Shown piece by piece: positions 31,984 to 40,152 of a stretch of DNA of 64,000 nucleotides. The notes beneath the pieces are model-generated. The model had not been told where the DNA came from and did not search any database. It worked only from the letters and a program-made list of their open reading frames with translations. The DNA is from Chloroflexota bacterium. GTDB lineage: Bacteria > Chloroflexota > UBA11872 > UBA12225 > JAJDUF01. The translations under genes were made by a program, and so were the position numbers. Location of the stretch: the NCBI GenBank assembly GCA_022826725.1, contig JAJDUF010000007.1:62001-126000 (forward strand). Direction: 5' to 3'. The first letter of the stretch is position 1. The number at the start of each line of letters is the position of its first letter.

Positions 31984-33039
31984 CTAGGAGGTAGCAGAGG
32001 CCGGAGCGGCGTCCGGCGTCGAGGTGCTGGAGCCGGATTTGGTCAAGCGCAGGATTGCCTCAATGCGGCGGGATTCCAGCTTGGGCGGACGGTCCAGTTT
32101 CACGTCCGGGCCCAAGGCCGCAATCGCCCGTTGCATGACATCGAAGCCTACTTGGGGATGTGACAGGTAGCGGGTGTTCTGGCCGAAGAAGCGCACGACC
32201 ATCCGCACCGGATGGCCGGCGTGCAGGAACTTGAGGGCGCGGCGCACCTTCATCTGCAGATCGTGTTCCCCAATGGCCGGCGACAACTGGACTTCCTTCA
32301 TCTCCTGCGCCGCCTTGGCCGCCTGCCCGGCTTTGCGCGCCTGCCGGTTCTTCTTCTCCTGCTCGTACTTGAAACGACCGTAATCGAGGATGCGGCAGAC
32401 TGGTGGTTGGGCCTTTGCTGCCACTTCGACCAAGTCCAGTCCACGCTCGCGGGCCATCCGCAGCGCCTCGGTGAAGCGCACGACGCCGACATTCTCGTCA
32501 TCATCGTCAACCAGGCGCACTTCCTGAACGCCGCGAATCAAGCCATTGACGCGATACGGCTCCGGGCTGCGGGGCACGGGTCGCACGCCGCGCCGTGGTG
32601 GGCGAGGAGAAAACCCGCCACCCGGCCGTCCGCCAAACGGTCGGGGGCCGCCGGGGCCGCGCGGTGGACCACCAGGGCCGCGTGATGGGCCACCGGGACC
32701 ACGCGCTGGGCCTGCTGGGCCACCGGGCCCGCGTGGTGCTCCGCCCGGTCCTCGTGGCGGCCCGCCGGGGCCGCGCGGTGGACCACCAGGGCCGCCGGAT
32801 CGACGCGGTGGGCCACCAGGGCCGCGTGATGGGCCACCGGGACCACGCGCTGGGCCACCGGGGCCGCGGGGCGGCCCCCCTGGTCCACGTTGGCCAGGCG
32901 GTTGCGCGGAGGGAGCGGGTCTTCTGCCCACCGGACGCTGTCCGGGCGAGCGATCTGGGGGTTGTCCTCTCGCGGGTGGACGGTCGTTAGTCGTCGGAGT
33001 GGCTCCTTCTTTGGGATGCAATGAGGCGTACTGCTTCAC
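31984..33039 (-). CDS. infC: Translation initiation factor IF-3 with a long N-terminal extension
   Basis: The C-terminal 185 residues are a standard IF-3: EPYRVNGLIRGVQEVRLV, GVVRFTEALRMARERGLDLVEVA, CRILDYGRFKYEQEKK, then LSPAIGEHDLQMKVRRALKFL, VRMVVRFFGQ. Before it lies an extension of about 150 residues made largely of GPGGPPRGPGG-type repeats, very unusual for the family. Start choice is uncertain: GTG 33039 and TTG 33066 lack ribosome sites, while the only strong site, AAGAAGGAG (33003-33011), is followed by no ATG/GTG/TTG. infC is known to use rare starts. rpmI and rplT do not follow it. Confidence 0.9.
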   Translation of the reverse strand: MKQYASLHPKEGATPTTNDRPPARGQPPDRSPGQRPVGRRPAPSAQPPGQRGPGGPPRGPGGPARGPGGPSRGPGGPPRRSGGPGGPPRGPGGPPRGPGGAPRGPGGPAGPARGPGGPSRGPGGPPRGPGGPRPFGGRPGGGFSPRPPRRGVRPVPRSPEPYRVNGLIRGVQEVRLVDDDDENVGVVRFTEALRMARERGLDLVEVAAKAQPPVCRILDYGRFKYEQEKKNRQARKAGQAAKAAQEMKEVQLSPAIGEHDLQMKVRRALKFLHAGHPVRMVVRFFGQNTRYLSHPQVGFDVMQRAIAALGPDVKLDRPPKLESRRIEAILRLTKSGSSTSTPDAAPASATS

Positions 33040-33152
33040 TCTACAGCCTGGATAGGGGCTGTGCAAGTGATAATCACCGATAGTCAGGTATTCAGTGGCT
33101 AGTGGTTAGTAGAGTGGGGCGGGAGGCGGCCCCGGTCGCCGCTGCACGCTCT

Positions 33153-34142
33153 TTACGACGGAGGTGCGGCGAGGAAGAGGGGGTTGGACCAGGCTCGCTG
33201 GCCGGTCTCGCTGATGACCTCGATGCGGGCGTATTGCTCTTTGCCATGGAGGGTGAACTCGGCGCCGGTCAGCAGACTGCCGGCCGTGACGCCCTCCGGT
33301 AAGCCGCCGGGGCGTAGCCGGCGCGCATTCGCCGCGCGCTCCAGCGTGCCGGCGCTGACGCGGGCACCATTGCTGGCGTCGGCGATCAGGCCGACGGTGC
33401 GGACCGGACTACACTGCACGCGCACGGTGCCGCCGCCGCCGTTCGCGTCCGCCGGCTCCCACTGCACGTCGTGGAGCTGCGGCCCGTTGGAGGCGTAGAA
33501 GTGCCCGGCGCGCAGGGCGGCGGTGATAGCCGGCGCGGTAAGCTCCGGTGCCCGTACTGCGACCCAGCCGCGCATACTGTCGAAGCCGGGGCGATGACTG
33601 TCGTCCACTGCGACTCCGAGCAGCCGGTGACCGCGGCGGAGCAGGTCGTCCCAGATCACGTTGGCGTGTCCCTTGCCGATGGCCGCCTCGGTGGTCGTGT
33701 TGAAGACCTCCAGACCGAGCAGGCCGTCCAGCGGCGCAATCTCCTCATGCGTCAGGCCGGACCAGTACGGGTGGGCCAGGATGGGCAGCCCGTCGGCCTC
33801 CAGGATAGCGTCTACCAGTGCTTGGCCGGTCCAGTCCGGCCGGCGCTCGATGCCTGTGGTGAGATTGATGCCGGTGATGTGGAAGCCGCCGCCGTAGATC
33901 ATGGATTCCTTGGCGGTGTTTACCTCGATGCCCGGCATGACGAGAAAGTCCGGGGTTGAGAGGTCGCTGAGGTCGGTGCGGTGATGATGGTCGGTGATGG
34001 CGACGAAGTCGAAGCCGCCCATCTCGTAGTGGCGGACCAGCTGCTCCGGGGCCATTTGCCCGTCGGAGTTGGTCGTGTGGCAGTGCAGGCAGCCTCGATA
34101 CCAGTTGCCCGGTGCTTCAAAGGGGCTGGGTAGCCGCTCCAT
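33153..34142 (-). CDS. PHP-domain metallohydrolase (CehA/McbA type)
   Basis: A 329-residue polymerase-histidinol-phosphatase-type hydrolase. Metal motifs: GCLHCHTTNSDG near 18-29, AITDHHHRTDLSD near 51-63, MPGIEVNT, LPILAHPYWS near 130, and VAVDDSHRPGFDSMRGWV near 190. The family cleaves phosphate or carbamate esters with a trinuclear metal site. The C-terminal 100 residues form a beta domain. ATG 34142 follows AAGGAG. It is divergent from the ABC operon. Confidence 0.85.
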   Translation of the reverse strand: MERLPSPFEAPGNWYRGCLHCHTTNSDGQMAPEQLVRHYEMGGFDFVAITDHHHRTDLSDLSTPDFLVMPGIEVNTAKESMIYGGGFHITGINLTTGIERRPDWTGQALVDAILEADGLPILAHPYWSGLTHEEIAPLDGLLGLEVFNTTTEAAIGKGHANVIWDDLLRRGHRLLGVAVDDSHRPGFDSMRGWVAVRAPELTAPAITAALRAGHFYASNGPQLHDVQWEPADANGGGGTVRVQCSPVRTVGLIADASNGARVSAGTLERAANARRLRPGGLPEGVTAGSLLTGAEFTLHGKEQYARIEVISETGQRAWSNPLFLAAPPS

Positions 34143-34181
34143 GCTCTCACTCCTTGTGCAGTGATCTTGTCCGCAATACGG

Positions 34182-34207
34182 TACCAGGTATATGCGCCTG
34201 GTATACT
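34182..34207 (+). promoter_or_regulatory. Inverted repeat overlapping a -10-like box
   Basis: TACCAGG (34182-34188) and CCTGGTA (34197-34203) form a 22-bp palindrome between divergent genes. TATACT (34202-34207) overlaps its right arm and is a candidate -10 for the ABC operon, but no clear -35 is present. Confidence 0.35.
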
Positions 34208-34305
34208 GTACTCCTGCGCCCTGGCCGATGACAATCCGGTGACAATATCGGAGCGGCGCTGTTCTCCCCACACCCTACACCACAACGGGATGATTTCGAG
34301 ACGCG

Positions 34306-35286
34306 ATGATCGAGGTTACCAATCTAAGCAAATACTACGGTCCACACCTGGCACTCGACGGAGTGACGTTCCGTGTGGAGCCGGGGCAAATCCTGGGGTT
34401 GCTTGGGCCGAACGGCGCCGGCAAATCCACGTGTATGCGGATTCTGACCGGCTACTTCCCGCCCTCCGGCGGCACGGCCCGCGTGGCCGGCTTCGATGCC
34501 GTGCAGGAGTCGCGCGAGGTGCGGCGGCGGATCGGCTATATGCCCGAAAACGTCCCGCTCTACCGCGATCACACGCCGTACCGCTATTTGGAGTTTGTGG
34601 CGGCGATGAAGGGTGTGGACAACGTTCGTGCCGAGATCGAGCGCGTGACCGATGTGGCGCGCATCGAGGAGGTGATTGATCGCCCCATCGGTCGGCTGTC
34701 GAAGGGCTATCGGCAGCGAGTGGGGTTTGCTCAGGCGCTGCTGGGTGATCCGCCCATCCTGATCCTCGATGAGCCGACCGCCGGCCTCGACCCGCGGCAG
34801 ATTATCGAGGTCCGTGAGCTGATACGCGGTCTCGGCGGCGATCACACGGTTATTCTGAGCACCCATATCTTGCCCGAGGTGAGCATGACCTGCGGCGCGG
34901 TCGTGATTATCAACCAAGGACGGGTGGTGGCGGTGGATACGCCGGGGAATCTGAACCGGCGGCTGATCGGCGCAGACCGCATTGCGCTGACCGTGCGCGG
35001 ACCGGCGGACGAGGTTGAGGAGCGCTTGGTGAGCCTGCCGCACGTCCTCGCGGTGCATTCGCAGCCGCAGCCGGACGAGACCGTCCGGTTGAGTGTCGAG
35101 GTGGATGTCAACACCGACATGCGGGAGCAGCTGGCCAAGACCGTGGTGCAGGCAGGCTGGGGATTGCAGGAACTGCAAGCGGCGTCCCTGAGCCTGGAAG
35201 AGATTTTCTTGCAGCTCACGACGGAAGAGGCTGAAGTTGAGGCCGATGGCGAACCGGACCAGGCCGAGTCTGATGGCGGGGAGTAG
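34306..35286 (+). CDS. ABC transporter ATP-binding protein (GldA-like)
   Basis: A 326-residue ATPase. Walker A GPNGAGKST (about 37-45), Q-loop segment IGYMPENVPLY, signature LSKGYRQRVG, Walker B ILILDEPTAGLDP, and switch His in ILSTHILPEV. The C-terminal extension ends in SLEEIFLQLTTEE, as in GldA/CcmA-type ATPases working with ABC-2 permeases. It is first in an operon with the permease, a GldG-like protein and a DUF4340 protein, although a composite repeat separates it from the permease. Confidence 0.93.
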   Translation: MIEVTNLSKYYGPHLALDGVTFRVEPGQILGLLGPNGAGKSTCMRILTGYFPPSGGTARVAGFDAVQESREVRRRIGYMPENVPLYRDHTPYRYLEFVAAMKGVDNVRAEIERVTDVARIEEVIDRPIGRLSKGYRQRVGFAQALLGDPPILILDEPTAGLDPRQIIEVRELIRGLGGDHTVILSTHILPEVSMTCGAVVIINQGRVVAVDTPGNLNRRLIGADRIALTVRGPADEVEERLVSLPHVLAVHSQPQPDETVRLSVEVDVNTDMREQLAKTVVQAGWGLQELQAASLSLEEIFLQLTTEEAEVEADGEPDQAESDGGE

Positions 35287-35320
35287 GTGGGGTGTTGGCC
35301 TCCATCCCGGCGGCCCTCAC

Positions 35321-35489
35321 AGGGGTAGGTATTTACATGGATGGGCAGGCTTGACAGGGCGGAGGTGGGCAACTCCGTACCGAAAAACCTCCCGGTGTGC
35401 GGGTGAGTGGCCCCCCTATGGTCCCCCCGCACGGCGGGGGGACGGGCGCAACATGTGGCGCCCCTACAGCTTAACCTGTACCTAACAGG
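35321..35489. mobile_element. MITE-like composite element, copy 2
   Basis: This shares AGGGGTAGGTATTTACATGG, AACTCCGTACCGAAAAACCT, the family B-like hairpin and the GGGCGCAACATGTGGCGCCC hairpin with the element at 31773. Its right end is degenerate (TACCTAACAGG). It is inserted between the ATPase and permease genes of one operon. Confidence 0.65.
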
Positions 35490-35502
35490 GGCGACGTAGA
35501 AC

Positions 35503-35534
35503 GCGGGGACGGCTTAGTGCGGGGACGGCTTAGT
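35503..35534. repeat. Exact 16-bp tandem duplication
   Basis: GCGGGGACGGCTTAGT occurs twice in a row just before the ribosome site of the permease gene. It is probably a recent slippage event. Confidence 0.8.
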
Positions 35535-35553
35535 AAGGAAGAGACAGGAAGCG

Positions 35554-36276
35554 ATGCGCGGTCTGTGGGCGATTACACGCAAGGAGTTGTATTCCTATCT
35601 GGTCTCGCCGGTGGCGTATGCCGTGGCGGCGGCCTTCCTGCTCATCAACGGCCTGGTGTTCTACTACTTCATCAGCAGTCCGTTAGCCGAGGCGAGCCTG
35701 CAGCCGATACTGTCCAGCACGGTCTTCATCCTGCTCTTGCTGACGCCCATCCTGACGATGCGCCTGATTGCGGAGGAGCGGTCAACCGGTACCATCGAGC
35801 TCCTGATGACCTTCCCGGTCACCGACTTGCAGGTCGTCTTGGGCAAGTTTCTGGCCACGCTCATCACCTACGCGCTGATGCTGGTGCCGACGCTGACCTA
35901 CGTCGTCGTCATTGCGGTGTTCGGGGAGCCGGAGGTGGGCATCCTCATCTCGGCCTATCTGGGACTACTGCTGCTCGGCGGGGCCTACATCGCGGCGGGG
36001 ATGCTGGCCAGCGCGTTTGCCGGTAATCAGGTCGTCGCCGGCGCACTGTGCTTCGGCATCTTGCTTTTCCTCTACCTGCTCGGCGCGTTGGGGACGCTGG
36101 CGGCCGGCCCGCTCGGGCAAGTGCTGCAATTCGTCAGCGCGCTCTCGCCGGCGGTTCACTTCGATACCTTTGGCCGTGGATTGCTCGATACGAGCGAGGT
36201 GATCTACTTCGTGACCTTCATTCTCGGCGCGCTCTTTTTGACCGTGCGCGCGGTCGAATCGACGCGCTGGCGCTAG
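35554..36276 (+). CDS. ABC-2 permease (GldF-like)
   Basis: A 240-residue membrane protein with six hydrophobic segments. MRGLWAITRKELYSYLVSPVAYAVAAAF at the start and LTPILTMRLIAEERSTGTIELLMTFPVTDLQVVLGKFLA are the hallmark of the GldF/NosY-like ABC-2 permease subgroup. It is the channel subunit of the ABC complex with the upstream ATPase. ATG 35554 has AAGGAAGAGACAGG upstream. The next gene starts 19 bases later. Confidence 0.92.
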   Translation: MRGLWAITRKELYSYLVSPVAYAVAAAFLLINGLVFYYFISSPLAEASLQPILSSTVFILLLLTPILTMRLIAEERSTGTIELLMTFPVTDLQVVLGKFLATLITYALMLVPTLTYVVVIAVFGEPEVGILISAYLGLLLLGGAYIAAGMLASAFAGNQVVAGALCFGILLFLYLLGALGTLAAGPLGQVLQFVSALSPAVHFDTFGRGLLDTSEVIYFVTFILGALFLTVRAVESTRWR

Positions 36277-36295
36277 ACCGGTAAAGCTGTCCATC

Positions 36296-37891
36296 ATGGA
36301 CGAACAAGATCAGGCAAGTCTCTTCTACCGACTGAGTGGTCTCCTGGGAATTCTGGGGGCGCTCGCGCTCGTCGGCGCCGTCGTGGCGATGACTGCGGCG
36401 GGCACCATCACACGCCTGGCGATGGTGCTCTATCTGCTGGCGGCCGCGCTGCTGGCCAGCTTCCTCGCGCCACGTGTCGAGGAGCTTGGTGAGCTACTGA
36501 GCAGCCGGACGGCGCGGCAGGGCTACTCGGTCGTGGCTTTTAGCGTGGCGGTCATCGGCATCCTGGTGCTCGTCAACGTCGTGGCTAATCGTTATTCGCA
36601 GCAGCTGGACATCACGGCGGCGCGCCAGTTCACGCTGTCGGATCAGACGGTGAAGGTCATCGAGCAAGTCAATCAACCGGTCCGGATCACTGCGTTCTTC
36701 CCTGAAGATGAATTCTTGCAGCGTGCTGAAGACCTGTTGGGTCGCTATGCGCGACAGTCGCCACACATCACCGTGGAGGTCATTGACCCGGTGCGCCAGC
36801 GGGCCGCCGCCGAGCAGGCCGGCATTCGCAGCTATCCGGTCGCCGTGTTTGAGCTGGGGGAGCTACGCGAGGAAACGTTGGGGCTGAGTGAACAAGATTT
36901 CACCAGCGCCTTGCTGAAGCTAACCCGCCCGGAGCAGAAGAAGGTCTATTTCCTGACCGGGCATAACGAGCGCGATCCCGACGGGTTCGATCAGAACGGC
37001 TACTCCGCGGTGGCGGAGGCGCTGCGCCGCGAGAACTACGTGGTCGAAAAGCTCTCGTTGGTGAGCGAGCGCGAGGTAGCGGCGGACGCTGCGGTCGTGG
37101 TCCTGGCCGCGCCGCGCACCCCGCTGCTCGACTTCGAGACCACGGCGCTGCGGGACTATCTCAATGGCGGCGGCGCGCTGCTGGTCGTGGCCGACCCGCA
37201 GGGCGAAACCGACCTGAACGCGGTGCTGGAAGGGTGGTCCGTGTCGCTGCGGGACGATCTGGTAGTAGACCCGGCCCGTTATGTGCCACCCGACCCGGGC
37301 CTGATTATTCCCGTGCCGGTGTTCGGACATCGCATCTCTTCCAGCCTGCCGGCAACTACCGTGCTCTCATTGGCGCGATCGCTGGAGGTAGACGAGGACC
37401 CGCCAGAGGACCTGGAGGTCCGGCCGCTGCTCATGACCACGGACCAAGCCTGGGGCGAGACGAATCTCACGGAGCCGGCCGTGGAGTTCAACGCGGGCGA
37501 GGACCATCAGGGGCCGCTCACGGTTGCCGTCGCGATCAACCAGCGCGATTCGGTGCCCAGCTTTGCCGGCGGCCAGCCGCCGCCCACGCCGACGCCCGTA
37601 CTGGAGGGTGTTGAACCGGAGCGGAAGGGCCGCTTGGTGGTGCTGGGCGATGCGGATTTCGCAGCTAATGGATTCCTGAGTCAGCTGCCCACCAACCTCG
37701 ATCTGGTCATCAACAGCGTGAACTGGCTGGCCGAGGAGGAAGCGCTGATCTCGATTCGGGCGACGCCGGCCAACGTCGCACCAGTCGTCCTCGACAGACA
37801 GCAGAGCATCGTGGTCTTCTACTTCACGGTGGTCTTTGTGCCGGTCGCGGTGCTGCTGCTCGGTGTGGTCGTCTGGTGGCAGCGGCGGTGA
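36296..37891 (+). CDS. GldG family protein (ABC auxiliary)
   Basis: 531 residues. Two N-terminal membrane segments lie within 14-60, a third lies at about 77-97 (YSVVAFSVAVIGILVLVNVVA), and the C-terminal one is VVFYFTVVFVPVAVLLLGVVVW. The extracytoplasmic part begins YSQQLDITAARQFTLSDQTVKVIEQ and contains VYFLTGHNERDP, both typical of the GldG/ABC-type auxiliary domain, and a late VVLGDADFAAN motif. It acts with the ATPase and permease. In Bacteroidetes this set supports gliding; elsewhere its cargo is unknown. Confidence 0.9.
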   Translation: MDEQDQASLFYRLSGLLGILGALALVGAVVAMTAAGTITRLAMVLYLLAAALLASFLAPRVEELGELLSSRTARQGYSVVAFSVAVIGILVLVNVVANRYSQQLDITAARQFTLSDQTVKVIEQVNQPVRITAFFPEDEFLQRAEDLLGRYARQSPHITVEVIDPVRQRAAAEQAGIRSYPVAVFELGELREETLGLSEQDFTSALLKLTRPEQKKVYFLTGHNERDPDGFDQNGYSAVAEALRRENYVVEKLSLVSEREVAADAAVVVLAAPRTPLLDFETTALRDYLNGGGALLVVADPQGETDLNAVLEGWSVSLRDDLVVDPARYVPPDPGLIIPVPVFGHRISSSLPATTVLSLARSLEVDEDPPEDLEVRPLLMTTDQAWGETNLTEPAVEFNAGEDHQGPLTVAVAINQRDSVPSFAGGQPPPTPTPVLEGVEPERKGRLVVLGDADFAANGFLSQLPTNLDLVINSVNWLAEEEALISIRATPANVAPVVLDRQQSIVVFYFTVVFVPVAVLLLGVVVWWQRR

Positions 37892-37933
37892 CCTCACCCC
37901 CCGGCCCCTCTCCACCATGTGGAGAGGGGGTGC
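37892..37933. repeat. Family A hairpin repeat
   Basis: CCTCACCCCCCGGCCCCTCTC then CACCATGTGGAGAGGGGG. It begins at the base after the GldG-like stop codon, inside the operon. Confidence 0.85.
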
Positions 37934-37958
37934 GGCGGCAGCAGGTAGTTTCTGAGCG

Positions 37959-38549
37959 ATGATTACCAACCGCATGACCCTCGCTGCCGTGGCGGTGTTT
38001 GTCGTGTTGGCGGCGGTCGTGCTGCTGCTGGAGCGGACGGGGGAGCCGGAGGACGACGGGAGCTTGGCGTTCATCGTTTCGTTCCGGCCGGCCGACGTGA
38101 CGCGCGTCGTGATCGAGCGGGGCGGTGAGACGATCTCGGCGACCCAATCGGCTGCCGGGAAGTGGGACGTGCGGGACATCGTCGTGCCGCCGACGCCGAC
38201 AAGTGACCCGAATACGCCGCGGGTACTCACGGTCACGCCGGGCAGCCGCGCGGCCATTCTGCTGGATGCCGTCACGCGCTGGCGGGTGGATCGCGTGCTC
38301 GGCCCGCCGGGCGAGCAAATGGCCGAGTTCGGACTGGATCAGCCGATCATCACGCTCACGCTGCACACGCGCCGGGATGGCGAGCACGGGCTGTTGGTGG
38401 GGGCCAAAACCGCCGACGAGTCGACCTACTACGTGCTTCGCGAGCGGAGGGGCGACGTGGTCCTGGTGCCGCGCTTCGACGTGGAGGACGTGATCGAAAC
38501 GGCCGACCGGCTGGTGTCCGAGAAACGCGGGACGCCGACGGCCGGGTGA
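37959..38549 (+). CDS. DUF4340 domain protein
   Basis: 196 residues. N-terminal anchor TLAAVAVFVVLAAVVLLLERT (about 7-27), then a DUF4340 domain: IVSFRPADVTRVVIERGGETIS, KWDVRDI, a helix RAAILLDAVTRWRVDRVL, and LTLHTRRDGEHGLLVGAKTADESTYYVLRE. DUF4340 genes regularly follow gldA/F/G-like genes, and it is fourth here, so it is likely part of the same envelope complex. Length is at the short end for the family, with one domain copy. Confidence 0.85.
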   Translation: MITNRMTLAAVAVFVVLAAVVLLLERTGEPEDDGSLAFIVSFRPADVTRVVIERGGETISATQSAAGKWDVRDIVVPPTPTSDPNTPRVLTVTPGSRAAILLDAVTRWRVDRVLGPPGEQMAEFGLDQPIITLTLHTRRDGEHGLLVGAKTADESTYYVLRERRGDVVLVPRFDVEDVIETADRLVSEKRGTPTAG

Positions 38550-38673
38550 GCGCTACGCTGCCTGACGCTTGTGGCGCGCCCGCGTGGCGCCTACAATGCG
38601 CGGCGGCCCGCATCTTTCGGCGGCGCTCGGTTGCCATACTCGAAACGCGACCAGCGACAATAGGAGGAACAGG

Positions 38674-39345
38674 ATGACCGTTGCATTGACCGCCGAGCAG
38701 TTCGAGGCGATACGTGCCATTGACAGCCCGACGATTGCGAATGCCATCGAGCCGTTCAACGTGCGGCCACATGCGTCGGGTTATGTGGGTCACGACATAC
38801 GCTGCCTCATCCCCGGCTTGGGCACGATGCTCGGCTACGCGGTGACGTGTACGGCCGATAGCCGGACGGAATGGCGTCGGCGCGAGGACAGCAGCTTTCT
38901 CGATCTGTGTCGGGCGGTGCAGGCCGCCCCGAAACCGGCGGTCGTGGTCATTCAGGACGTGGGGCAGGACCGGGACCGCTCGTGCCACGTCGGCGAGGTG
39001 ATGGCGACGACCTTCAAGCGGCTCGGCGCGGCGGGCGTGGTGACGGACGGAGGGCTGCGTGACATCGTGGAGGTGCGCGAACTAGGCGACTTTCACTACT
39101 ACGGCGCCGGCTTGGTGGTGGCGCACGGCCGGCCGATGATTCTCGATGTGAACGTCGAGGTGACTATCAGCGGTATGCCCGTCACGCCCGGCGCGTTGCT
39201 TCACGGCGACGAGAACGGGATTGTCCACATTCCCGATGAGATCGCCGACCAGGTTGTGGCGGAGGCCGATAGGATTCGCGAATACGAGGCCGAGCGCCTG
39301 CGAGTAGTCAACAGCCCCGATTTCACACTTGAGGGTTATCGCTAG
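38674..39345 (+). CDS. RraA-like aldolase/decarboxylase family protein
   Basis: A 223-residue protein of the RraA / 4-hydroxy-4-methyl-2-oxoglutarate aldolase fold. Motifs: IDSPTIANAIE near the start, GYAVTCTADSR, VVVIQDVGQDRDRSCHVGEV, the GVVTDGGLRDI active-site loop (G-x-x-R-D) and PGALLHGDENGIVHIP. Many members cleave oxo acids to pyruvate; true RraA inhibits RNase E. The sequence style and nearby aldolases favour a catabolic enzyme. ATG 38674 follows TAGGAGGAACAGG. Confidence 0.88.
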   Translation: MTVALTAEQFEAIRAIDSPTIANAIEPFNVRPHASGYVGHDIRCLIPGLGTMLGYAVTCTADSRTEWRRREDSSFLDLCRAVQAAPKPAVVVIQDVGQDRDRSCHVGEVMATTFKRLGAAGVVTDGGLRDIVEVRELGDFHYYGAGLVVAHGRPMILDVNVEVTISGMPVTPGALLHGDENGIVHIPDEIADQVVAEADRIREYEAERLRVVNSPDFTLEGYR

Positions 39346-39357
39346 GGGTAGTTAGGG

Positions 39358-39518
39358 GCCTAACCCCCGGCTCCTCCCTCCAGGGAAGGGGAGTCATGGC
39401 GGCGGTGGTTGGCGCTGTTATAGCCCCCCTGTGGTCCCCCCGCACTGCGGGGGGGGGCGTGGTCCGGGTTGGGTATGTCGAGGTTCCCGGTGGTCCCCCC
39501 GCACTGCGGGGAGGGGGG
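39358..39518. repeat. Family D hairpin and two family B hairpins
   Basis: CCTAACCCCCGGCTCCTCCC (39358-39396), then two successive family B copies at 39421-39461 and 39488-39518 that share GGTCCCCCCGCACTGCGGGG. The second copy is directly repeated, suggesting local duplication. Confidence 0.8.
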
Positions 39519-39562
39519 CGGACAAGGCTTGCCATAGGCTGTATTATTAAGGGTGCGGGGGT

Positions 39563-39877
39563 GTGGGGGACGTGGATATTTCAACGGATACGGTGCTTGT
39601 CGCGCATGATGTAGAGGCCGATGCGGCTTCGGTGCGGTTCCGGGACGTTCGCCAGCACCACACGGGCTTTCCCGATGGCGTGCTGGGGGGCCGGTACATC
39701 CACTACGACCTCAAGGGTCGCATTCGCGCGTTCGAGTTTGTCGCGGTGAGCCGAGGCGTGAACCTGGAGGACTTCCCGGAGCCGGAGGCCGAGCTGGCCG
39801 TTGAGGTTCTGTTGCGTGACGGGTTCATCATTCGATACGAACTGCCGCGTGGTCGGAGAGGCAAGCGCCACACGTAG
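39563..39877 (+). CDS. DUF2283-like small protein
   Basis: 104 residues with the DUF2283 pattern: an N-terminal strand with SVRFRDV, then GGRYIHYDLKGRIRAFEFVAVSRGV, matching the family's I-x-x-D-x-x-G-x-x-x-x-x-E-x-x-x-A/V-S core. The tail is basic (RGRRGKRHT). Start GTG 39563 or GTG 39572; neither has a canonical ribosome site, though the region is G-rich. Function unknown. Confidence 0.6.
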   Translation: MGDVDISTDTVLVAHDVEADAASVRFRDVRQHHTGFPDGVLGGRYIHYDLKGRIRAFEFVAVSRGVNLEDFPEPEAELAVEVLLRDGFIIRYELPRGRRGKRHT

Positions 39878-39968
39878 CGGTGGCAGTGTCTAGCGGAGGG
39901 GCGCGGGAGCGTATCGCTGGTGGCTCGTGCTGCTATACTGTGGTGGTAGCTTGGGAGAGCCGATACAC

Positions 39969-40061
39969 ATGGTCACCAATCGTAAAAAGCAGAAGCATAA
40001 GCTGCGCTGGCGCAGCAAGAAAGCCAATCACGGCAAGCGGCCGACGCACGGCCGCAAGTAG
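39969..40061 (+). CDS. 30-residue extremely basic protein
   Basis: ATG 39969 to TAG 40061 encodes 30 residues: MVTNRKKQKHKLRWRSKKAN followed by HGKRPTHGRK. Fifteen of them are Lys, Arg or His-rich positions with no acidic residue, a composition like tiny ribosomal proteins such as THX or the AURKAIP1/COX24-type bS22 group, though I see no exact match. GGGAG lies 14 bases upstream, and TATACTGTGG precedes that as a possible -10. Ribosome or RNA binding is inference. Confidence 0.5.
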   Translation: MVTNRKKQKHKLRWRSKKANHGKRPTHGRK

Positions 40062-40152
40062 CCTCTCTTGGCGATACCCGGCCTTGCTCGCGCACGCGAG
40101 CATTGGCGGCTGTCATCGCGTCTGTTGCAGCCGGGACGGGTGCCGCTTCCCC

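Noticed and set aside
32546..33055. Plus-strand Pro/Gly-rich open frame over infC
   Set aside because: It reads the complement of the GPGGPP-coding repeats of the IF-3 extension and has no independent support.
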